Assembly: GCA_018261905.1 (NCBI GenBank)
Contig: JAGTRU010000051.1
Coordinates: 1 to 58,790 of the forward strand
DNA length: 58,790 nt
Direction: 5' to 3'
Source: Pseudomonadota bacterium
GTDB lineage: Bacteria; Pseudomonadota; Gammaproteobacteria; Burkholderiales; Rhodocyclaceae
The notes beneath the pieces are model-generated. The model was not told where the DNA came from, did not search any database, and saw nothing but the letters and a program-made list of their open reading frames with translations. Each line of letters begins with the position of its first letter. The stretch's first letter is position 1. Positions 53,320-58,790 of this stretch are shown one piece after another. The position numbers were made by a program, and so were the translations under genes.

Positions 53320-54312
53320 ATGGCAATTGATTTGAGGACGGTCAGCATCACACCGCTGCGCCAGACCTTTGGCCACCTGGCCCGCCGCATGGGCGCCGAC
53401 AAGCCGGCTTCGCGCTACATGGAAGCCACCATGGACCTGCAACCGGTCGAGAACTATCACTACCGTCCGACCTGGGAGCCGCAGTACGAAATCTTCGACG
53501 AGACCCGCACCAAGGTCACGATGAAAGACTGGTACGCGCTTAAGGATCCGCGCCAGTACTACTACGGCGCCTGGACGCTGGCACGCGGCAAGATGCAGGA
53601 AATCGCCGAAGGCGACTTCGATCTGGTCGATGAACTCGGTCTTGCCGCCGCCTATTCGGCTGCCGGCAAGGAAGAAGCCCTCAAGGTCTTCCTGCCGCTG
53701 CGCCACGTGGCCTGGGCTTCGAACCTGAACAAGGCTTACGTTTCCTCCTACGGCTACGGCATCGCCATTTCGCAAGCCACCTGCTACGCCAGCATGGACC
53801 AGCTCGGCGTCGCCCAATACACCAGCCGCCTCGGCCTTGCATTCAATGATCTCGATGCGCTGAGCGCCGCCAAGACGGCCTGGCTGGAAGGCGCCGAATG
53901 GCAGGAAATGCGCCGCTACGTCGAAGACCTGATGGTCGAGAAGGACTGGTTCGAAGTCCTCGTCGCCCAGGACTTCGCCCTCGAAGGCCTGCTCTATCCG
54001 CTGATCTTCGAGCGCTACAACGAAAAGCTCAACGCTGCCTACAGCCCGGTCTTCTCGATGCTGACGCGCTTCCAGCGCGAATGGTTCGGCGAAACCACCA
54101 AGTGGCTGGATTCCATCCTCAAGGTGACCGCCGCCGAAAACGCCGGCAACAAGGCGCAACTGGCCGAGTGGATCAAGCACTGGCGCGAACGTGCCCTGAA
54201 GGCGATCAAGCCGGTTGCCGTGCTCGCCTTCGGCGGCGACGCCGATGCCATCCTGGACGAACTGGTCCAGAACCTGAATGCCCGCGCCGCCAAGGCCGGT
54301 ATCACCCTGTAA
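53320..54312 (+). CDS. dmpL: Phenol hydroxylase oxygenase beta subunit DmpL (P1)
   Basis: 330 aa, typical length. Diiron-monooxygenase beta-subunit fold without metal ligands: NYHYRPTWEPQYEIFDETRT, LRHVAWASNLNKAYVSSYGY, GEATCYAS-type helix region and ERYNEKLNAAYSPVFSMLTR. It forms the (alpha beta gamma)2 hydroxylase with DmpN and DmpO. SD AGGAGA lies 9 nt before the start. Confidence 0.95.
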   Translation: MAIDLRTVSITPLRQTFGHLARRMGADKPASRYMEATMDLQPVENYHYRPTWEPQYEIFDETRTKVTMKDWYALKDPRQYYYGAWTLARGKMQEIAEGDFDLVDELGLAAAYSAAGKEEALKVFLPLRHVAWASNLNKAYVSSYGYGIAISQATCYASMDQLGVAQYTSRLGLAFNDLDALSAAKTAWLEGAEWQEMRRYVEDLMVEKDWFEVLVAQDFALEGLLYPLIFERYNEKLNAAYSPVFSMLTRFQREWFGETTKWLDSILKVTAAENAGNKAQLAEWIKHWRERALKAIKPVAVLAFGGDADAILDELVQNLNARAAKAGITL

Positions 54313-54322
54313 AGGAAGTCGC

Positions 54323-54592
54323 ATGTCCAACGCATTTATCGCATTCCAGAAGAACGACGACTCCCGCTGCATCGTCGAGGCCATCCTTGAAGACAACCCG
54401 GGCGCCATGGTCGACGACCAGCCGTCGATGGTGAAGATCGACGTGCCGAACCGCCTGGTCATCAAGCGCGAAACCGTCGAGGAAAAGATGGGCCGCGAGT
54501 TCGATCTGCAGGAACTGCAACTGCACCTGATCACCATTTCCGGTCACCTCGACGAGACCGACGACGAATTCACCCTGAGCTGGAATTCCTGA
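54323..54592 (+). CDS. dmpM: Phenol hydroxylase regulatory component DmpM (P2)
   Basis: 89 aa, the cofactor-free effector protein that binds the oxygenase and couples electron transfer to hydroxylation. Family motifs FIAFQKNDDSRCIVEAILED, IKRETVEEKMGREFDLQELQ and LITISGHLDETDDEFTLSWN run to the natural C-terminus. AAAGGAAG precedes the start. The normal space to dmpN is missing on its 3' side. Confidence 0.95.
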   Translation: MSNAFIAFQKNDDSRCIVEAILEDNPGAMVDDQPSMVKIDVPNRLVIKRETVEEKMGREFDLQELQLHLITISGHLDETDDEFTLSWNS

Positions 54593-54624
54593 TTCCGCTC
54601 GCGTGGGACACGACCTACCAGCCG

Positions 54625-56079
54625 ATGGACAAGGTCTTCCCGCAGACGACCTACGAGGGCATCAAGATTCACGACTGGGACAAGTGGGAAGATCCGTTCC
54701 GCCTGACCATGGATGCCTACTGGAAGTACCAGGCCGAGAAGGAGCGCAAGCTGTACGCCATCCTCGACGGCTTCAACCAGAACAACGGCCACCTGTCGGT
54801 CACCGATGCGCGCTACATCAACGTGCTCAAGCTCTTCCTCGGCTCGACGCCGCCGCTCGAACTGATGGCCGCCCGCGGCTTCTCGATGATGGGCCGGCAG
54901 ATGAACGGCGCCGGTCCGCGCGTTGCCTGCCAGATGCAGGCAGTCGATGAGTACCGTCACTTCCAGACGCAGATCCACTCGATCTCCAACTACAACAAGT
55001 ACTACAACGGGATGGACGAGTTCGCCCATCAGCAATCCCGCATGTGGTACCTGTCGGATGGCAAGTCCTTCTTCGACGACGCAATCACCGCCGGCCCGTT
55101 CGAGTTCATGGTCGCCATCGGCTTCGCCTTCGAATACGTACTGACCAACATCCTGTTCGTACCGTTCATCTCCGGTGCCGCCTACAACGGCGACATGGCG
55201 GCGATGACCGTCGGCTTCTCGGCCCAGTCCGACGAAGCGCGTCACATGACGCTCGGCCTCGAATGCATCAAGTTCATGCTCGAACAGGACCCGGACAACC
55301 TGCCCATCGTCCAGCGCTGGATCGACAAATGGACCTGGCGCGGTACGCGCAAGCTCGCTTCGGTCGGCATGATGATGGATTACATGCTGCCCAAGCGCAT
55401 CATGAGCTTCAAGGAAGCCTGGGAAATGTACGTCGAGGAAAACGGCGGAGCGCTGTTCAAGGACCTCGCCCGCTACGGCATCACCATCCCGAAGTGCTTC
55501 GGCCAGACCATCGAGGAAAAGGAACACGTCACCCACCAGTCGTGGATCGGTTTCTACATGAAGCCACAGGCGACGCCCTTCCACACCTGGATCCCGACGC
55601 CGGACGAAATGGACTGGCTGTCCGAGAAGTACCCGAACACCTTCGACAAGTACTACCGTCCGGTGCTCGAGCATCTCGATGCCCAGGAAAAGGCCGGCAA
55701 CCGCTTCGACAACAAGACGGCGCCGATGAACTGCCAGGTCTGCGTCAGCACCATGAAGTTCAACGAGCCGGGCGATCCGATGGAAATGTGCTTCCGCGAG
55801 TCGATCTACCAGGGCGAGAAGTTCCACACCTGTTCTGATCACTGCAAGGAAATCTTCGACAACGAGCCGGAGAAGTACATCCAGACCTTCATCTCCTCGC
55901 ACCAGGTGCTGCAGGGCAACTGCGAGCCGGACGGCACCGACGTCAATGCCGCCGACTTCAAGCCGGGCCAGAACATGCTCGACTACTGGAAGCTCGACAA
56001 GCGGGCGCTCGGCGACTTCAACGGTTCCGAGGACCAGAAGAACTTTGCCGCCTGGCGCGAGCAGGCCACCAAGAACTAA
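54625..56079 (+). CDS. dmpN: Phenol hydroxylase oxygenase alpha subunit DmpN (P3), N-terminus truncated
   Basis: 484 aa from the first available ATG; known DmpN proteins have about 517. The diiron ligands are intact: ARGFSMMGRQMNGAG region, EYRH in QAVDEYRHFQTQ and EARH in QSDEARHMTLGL. In frame before the ATG lie codons for WDTTYQP, which match the conserved segment GLGWETTYQP, but only five codons further upstream the dmpM stop is reached. So the usual start and first 20-25 residues are absent, as is a ribosome site. A deletion in the genome or an assembly gap explains this; otherwise the protein hydroxylates phenol to catechol in the cytoplasm. Confidence 0.93.
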   Translation: MDKVFPQTTYEGIKIHDWDKWEDPFRLTMDAYWKYQAEKERKLYAILDGFNQNNGHLSVTDARYINVLKLFLGSTPPLELMAARGFSMMGRQMNGAGPRVACQMQAVDEYRHFQTQIHSISNYNKYYNGMDEFAHQQSRMWYLSDGKSFFDDAITAGPFEFMVAIGFAFEYVLTNILFVPFISGAAYNGDMAAMTVGFSAQSDEARHMTLGLECIKFMLEQDPDNLPIVQRWIDKWTWRGTRKLASVGMMMDYMLPKRIMSFKEAWEMYVEENGGALFKDLARYGITIPKCFGQTIEEKEHVTHQSWIGFYMKPQATPFHTWIPTPDEMDWLSEKYPNTFDKYYRPVLEHLDAQEKAGNRFDNKTAPMNCQVCVSTMKFNEPGDPMEMCFRESIYQGEKFHTCSDHCKEIFDNEPEKYIQTFISSHQVLQGNCEPDGTDVNAADFKPGQNMLDYWKLDKRALGDFNGSEDQKNFAAWREQATKN

Positions 56080-56090
56080 AGGAGACAGCC

Positions 56091-56453
56091 ATGACCATGT
56101 TGAAAACCCTCGCGCCCTACGAAGTGAAGTCGCGCGATGCCGTCGAGAACTACAAGGGCAAGCAGCTGCTCTACGTGAACTGGGAACGTCACCGCATGTT
56201 CTCGCGTCCCTTCGTGCTCGCGCTGCCGCCGGAAACGCTGTTCTCGGTGATCATCGACCAGTACATGACCGACTGCTTCAGCTACCACCCGGACTGGAAG
56301 CAGATCGACTGGAATACGGTTGTCTGGCAGAACGGCAACACGCCCTTCACGCCGGATCGCAACAAGAGCCTCAAGGAAAACGGCATCGGCCACAAGGACC
56401 TGATCCGCTTCCGCACGCCGGGCCTGGATGGCATTGCCGGCACCGGCTATTGA
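56091..56453 (+). CDS. dmpO: Phenol hydroxylase oxygenase gamma subunit DmpO (P4)
   Basis: 120 aa (MTMLKTLAPYEVKSRDAVEN), normal length. GKQLLYVNWERHRMFSRPFV and YMTDCFSYHPDWKQIDWNTV are typical of the gamma subunit. AAAGGAGA lies 6 nt upstream; 11 bp after dmpN. Confidence 0.95.
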   Translation: MTMLKTLAPYEVKSRDAVENYKGKQLLYVNWERHRMFSRPFVLALPPETLFSVIIDQYMTDCFSYHPDWKQIDWNTVVWQNGNTPFTPDRNKSLKENGIGHKDLIRFRTPGLDGIAGTGY

Positions 56454-56469
56454 TGAGCTGTTAGCTATC

Positions 56470-56521
56470 AGGATCGAGGATCGAGTGGCCCCGACAGTGC
56501 CTTTGCTCGATCCCCGATCCT
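56470..56521 (+). repeat. Hairpin between dmpO and dmpP
   Basis: AGGATCGAGGATCGAG (56470-56485) and CTCGATCCCCGATCCT (56506-56521), 15 of 16 paired, loop 20 nt, no T-run. Could protect or process the dmp mRNA and reduce dmpP expression. Confidence 0.75.
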
Positions 56522-56542
56522 AACAACTGGATCCTGAAAAAA

Positions 56543-57598
56543 ATGAGCTACGAACTGAGTATCGAGCCGCTCGGCCGGACCATCGAGGTCGAGGACGGGC
56601 AGACCATCCTCGACGCCGCGCTGCGCGCCGGCATCTACCTGCCGCACGCCTGCGGCCAGGGTTACTGCGCCACCTGCAAGGTGTGCATCACCGACGGCGA
56701 AGTCGACCACCAGAATTCATCGAGCTTCGCGCTGATGGACTACGAGCGTGAAGAGGGCAAGGCGCTGGCCTGCTGCGCCACGCTCGAAGCCGATACCGCC
56801 ATTGAAGTCGAGATGGAAGTCGACGAGGACGCGCGCGACATTCCGGTCAAGGATTTCCCGGGCGTGGTCAGCCGCATCGAGAACCTGACGCCGACCATCA
56901 AGGGCATCTGGCTCAAGCTCGACGAGGCGCTTGATTTCCAGGCCGGCCAGTACGTCAATTTCAATCTGCCGAACGATCTGGGCCACCGCGCCTTTTCGCT
57001 CGCCAATTCGCCGTCGACCGGTGACGAGATCGAACTCAACATCCGCATCGTGCCCGGCGGCGTCGGCACCACCTGGATCCACAACGAACTCAAGGTCGGC
57101 GACCAAATCACCGTCTCCGGCCCCTACGGCCGCTTCTTCGTGCACAAGTCGGCCAACGTGCCGTCCCTGTTCATGGCCGGCGGCTCCGGCCTGTCCAGCC
57201 CGCGTTCGATGATCCTCGAGCTGCTGGAAGAGGGCAGCGAACTGCCGATCACGCTGGTCTACGGCGCGCGCAACCAGGGCGAACTGTACTACCATCAGGA
57301 ATTCCTCGACCTGGCCGCCAAATACCCGAACTTCAGCTATGTCCCGGCCTTGAATGACGAGCCGGCCGACAGCGGCTGGACCGGCTTCCGCGGCTTCGTC
57401 CACGACGCCGCCAAGGCCCATTTCGACAACGACTTTCGCGGCCGCAAAGCCTACCTGTGCGGTCCGCCGGTGATGATCGAAGCCTGCATCACCACCCTGA
57501 TGCAGGGCCGCCTGTTTGAACGCGACATCTACATCGAGAAGTTCTTCTCGGCGGCGGATGCGCAACAGGTAAGGAGTCCGCTGTTCAAGCGGGTTTGA
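56543..57598 (+). CDS. dmpP: Phenol hydroxylase reductase DmpP (P5)
   Basis: 351 aa. Plant-type 2Fe-2S domain at 1-90 with Cys37, 42, 45 and 77 (PHACGQGYCATCKVC, ALACCA). FAD domain (about 105-200) with RAFSLANSPS, and NADH domain from about 205 with MAGGSGLSSPRSMILELLEE and AYLCGPPVMIEACI. It passes electrons from NADH to the DmpLNO hydroxylase. Last gene of the operon; neither dmpQ nor the meta-cleavage genes follow. Confidence 0.95.
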   Translation: MSYELSIEPLGRTIEVEDGQTILDAALRAGIYLPHACGQGYCATCKVCITDGEVDHQNSSSFALMDYEREEGKALACCATLEADTAIEVEMEVDEDARDIPVKDFPGVVSRIENLTPTIKGIWLKLDEALDFQAGQYVNFNLPNDLGHRAFSLANSPSTGDEIELNIRIVPGGVGTTWIHNELKVGDQITVSGPYGRFFVHKSANVPSLFMAGGSGLSSPRSMILELLEEGSELPITLVYGARNQGELYYHQEFLDLAAKYPNFSYVPALNDEPADSGWTGFRGFVHDAAKAHFDNDFRGRKAYLCGPPVMIEACITTLMQGRLFERDIYIEKFFSAADAQQVRSPLFKRV

Positions 57599-57613
57599 CG
57601 GGGTTTTGGTTCA

Positions 57614-57648
57614 GTGAAAAAGGCATCCTGCGGGATGCCTTTTTTCAC
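57614..57648 (+). terminator. Terminator of the dmp operon
   Basis: AAAAAGGCATCC-tgcg-GGATGCCTTTTTT, symmetric and able to act in both directions, 16 bp after dmpP. Confidence 0.9.
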
Positions 57649-57762
57649 TGTGGGGGCGTCAGGGCCTTTCCCTGTTTTTTGACTACGGAATTGCATAAGC
57701 CTGACTGGCTCGAATGTGCCCAAGCCGTCATAGGCCATCTTGAAAACCGGACGTTCAGGAAC

Positions 57763-57810
57763 GTCTGACATAACCGGCGCTGCGCGGCTTCATCGCGCAG
57801 CGTCCGGGTT
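57763..57810 (-). repeat. Degenerate attC-like site
   Basis: A 35-bp segment (57771-57805, TAACCGGCGCTGCGCGGC... to CAGCGTCC) matches 57934-57968 at 33 of 35 bases, the hairpin core of the intact attC. The outer core-site boxes are decayed (GTCTGAC at 57763 instead of RYYYAAC; no GTTRRRY). Confidence 0.5.
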
Positions 57811-57819
57811 GATGGATGG

Positions 57820-57880
57820 GTGTGCGCCCAGCATGGGCGCGATGTAATGGGGTGTAAGTCCCCTGTGGGAGTACCGAAAT
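57820..57880 (+). mobile_element. Possible group II intron 5'-end remnant
   Basis: Begins GTGTGCGCCCAGCATGGGCG, followed by GGGGTGTAAGTCCCC (57850-57864). The opening GTG(T/C)GCGCC hairpin and the GTGTAAGTCC hairpin are typical of the start of bacterial group II intron domain I. No reverse transcriptase or domain V follows, so only a fragment is left. It abuts the degenerate attC. Confidence 0.45.
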
Positions 57881-57918
57881 TGATTCGACATATTGGATTG
57901 ATGATAGCTATCACGAGA

Positions 57919-58007
57919 GCCCTAACGTAGAGCTAACCGGCGCTGCGCGGCCTTATCGCGCAGCGTCCAGAGAGCGAAGCGAACGGGGTTGAGCGCCGGG
58001 TTAGGGC
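57919..58007 (-). repeat. attC site (integron cassette recombination site)
   Basis: 89 bp bounded by perfect complementary ends GCCCTAAC (57919-57926) and GTTAGGGC (58000-58007), with inner boxes AACCGGCGCT / AGCGCCGGGTT-type pairing and a central hairpin. This is the R''-L''...L'-R' layout of integron attC sites. The cassette gene's stop codon (58001-58003) lies inside the outer box. Confidence 0.75.
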
Positions 58008-58603
58008 TTGGTTGGCGACGCAATCTCGAACGGGTCAACATCATCTTCGGCTCCTAATGTAACAACCGCCTTCCCCCAAAAATGCTCGCCCACATTATGG
58101 TCAAAGGCTGGTGTGGTACAGCGGCGCGAGAAGATCACCCGGCCATTTTTCATAACAACGACCCCCGATGGTTCGTCGCGCGTACTTGCTCCGGTCTTTG
58201 GGTCATCTGGACCTCTAAACGATGCGTTGAATATGTAATAGCGGAAGTCACCGTTCTTGAAACGGACGTAGTTGGCATAACAACTTGCACACAGTGCATT
58301 CTTGTACCCGACCATGGTCGGCTTGTAATTCTGCTTGGACGGAATTTCCAACTCGATCTTGTTTGTTGCACCAAACCGATACTGCAAATAGCCTTGATTT
58401 TCGTCCAGTACCTTACTGGCGCAAATGGAGGCGATCATTTTGCCAATCTTGCAGGTAAATACAGGCATTTCGTCTGCAACACAGTGAGACTGCGCTTTAG
58501 CCCGTGCATTTCTATCAGCAAGATCGGCTTGCCAGTCAATTTGTGGCTGGCCTTTCGCAGAGGCGCTCGCGACGAACAAAGTGATCAATAGCAGTCGGTA
58601 CAT
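58001..58603 (-). CDS. Secreted hypothetical protein, integron-cassette gene
   Basis: 200 aa from the ATG at 58601-58603, five bases after the attC core box at 58609; a longer frame to the window edge crosses the attC and is rejected. Signal peptide MYRLLLITLFVASASA. The mature part has a conserved-looking block MPVFTCKIGKMIASICASKV, then GYLQYRFGATNKIELEIPS, and pairs of Cys (CASC and later RRCTTP). Similar exported proteins of unknown function are common in proteobacteria. Lower GC and different codon use than the neighbouring dmp genes fit acquisition as a cassette. Confidence 0.8.
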   Translation of the reverse strand: MYRLLLITLFVASASAKGQPQIDWQADLADRNARAKAQSHCVADEMPVFTCKIGKMIASICASKVLDENQGYLQYRFGATNKIELEIPSKQNYKPTMVGYKNALCASCYANYVRFKNGDFRYYIFNASFRGPDDPKTGASTRDEPSGVVVMKNGRVIFSRRCTTPAFDHNVGEHFWGKAVVTLGAEDDVDPFEIASPTKP

Positions 58604-58608
58604 TTGAA

Positions 58609-58699
58609 GCCCTAACGTTTGAGGTAACTGGCAGCCGAGCGTAGCGAGGGCACCAACAAGCGCAGCTTGTTGGCTGTCCGGTTGACTGAATTGTTGGAC
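58609..58699 (-). repeat. Second attC-like site
   Basis: On the minus strand it begins GTCCAACAATTCAGTCAACC (58699 downwards), a classical attC left side, and ends GTTAGGGC (58616-58609). Inner arms GCCAACAAGC-tgc-GCTTGTTGG make the central hairpin. It ends directly before the cassette gene start, as expected for the preceding cassette's attC. Confidence 0.75.
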
Positions 58700-58790
58700 G
58701 AAGCCGCTACGCGGAGGAGTCGCCTGACTGAGCCGCACGACATATTCTGCACCTTCACCCCCTCGCCATTGAGGGAAGTGATTCTGCAAT

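Noticed and set aside
57529..57771. Minus-strand small gene starting at the degenerate attC (MSDVPERPVFKMAYDG)
   Set aside because: It reads through the dmpP terminator and into dmpP; at best a truncated cassette gene start.
57645..57914. Minus-strand 89-residue frame beginning MIAIINPICRINFG
   Set aside because: It crosses the intron-like hairpins and the degenerate attC core; no family-like features.

Overview
The window reads as chromosomal DNA of a GC-rich betaproteobacterium, most likely Rhodocyclales and close to Dechloromonas/Azonexus. This rests on the overall gene content: a multicomponent phenol hydroxylase, RarA-SerS, a FinR/Fpr pair, MltD and MltF, a FIST-hybrid kinase pair and TRAP transport. 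No 16S or other phylogenetic marker was available, so the genus is an inference.

Layout. (1) 1-9.6 kb is an accessory region. Three broken copies of the 3' end of aconitase B (acnB), each with a terminator-like hairpin, bracket small modules: an orphan gene, an AlbA_2/GHKL ATPase + ParA pair, a HipBA-type toxin-antitoxin pair, an IS701-like element inserted in the third acnB terminator, and a VapBC-type pair. (2) 9.6-29.9 kb is mostly housekeeping: rarA, an M14 peptidase, serS, mltF, mltD, a bacteriohemerythrin, an MFS exporter, a LysR/fpr divergent pair, a FIST protein with a large hybrid histidine kinase, gltX, eight tRNA genes, and an SRAP/YedK gene under a clear LexA box. (3) About 29.9-30.4 kb is an AT-rich gap with three clustered DnaA-box-like 9-mers. 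(4) 30.4-51.1 kb is a large catabolic block: LysR, a PrpF-type isomerase, TRAP dctPQM, ich-ict-ccl-like genes (hydratase, CoA-transferase, citramalyl-CoA lyase), a CMLE/aspartase-superfamily enzyme, a second LysR, tricarballylate dehydrogenase tcuAB, an MFS protein, a D-2-hydroxyacid dehydrogenase, a chemoreceptor, a second PrpF paralogue and an OprD-type porin. (5) 51.3-57.6 kb holds HpaR-like (MarR) and HpaA-like (AraC) regulators and the phenol hydroxylase operon dmpKLMNOP. (6) 57.7-58.8 kb has integron-type features: attC-like sites flank a secreted-protein gene, next to a short segment resembling the 5' end of a group II intron.

Most interesting hypothesis: block 4 encodes a complete route tricarballylate -> cis-aconitate -> trans-aconitate -> itaconate -> itaconyl-CoA -> citramalyl-CoA -> acetyl-CoA + pyruvate. 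TcuAB would do the oxidation, PrpF the aconitate isomerisation, the CMLE-like enzyme the decarboxylation (as Adi1/Tad1 do in Ustilago), and Ict/Ich/Ccl the final degradation. TRAP and porin would provide uptake and the adjacent chemoreceptor possibly the sensing. Every enzyme family is seen in the sequence; the order of reactions is inference.

Other points worth attention: dmpN has lost its normal N-terminus directly after dmpM; the hybrid kinase has Gln in place of the Hpt phospho-acceptor His; and a shared 15-bp motif lies in both the araC and dmpK promoter regions.
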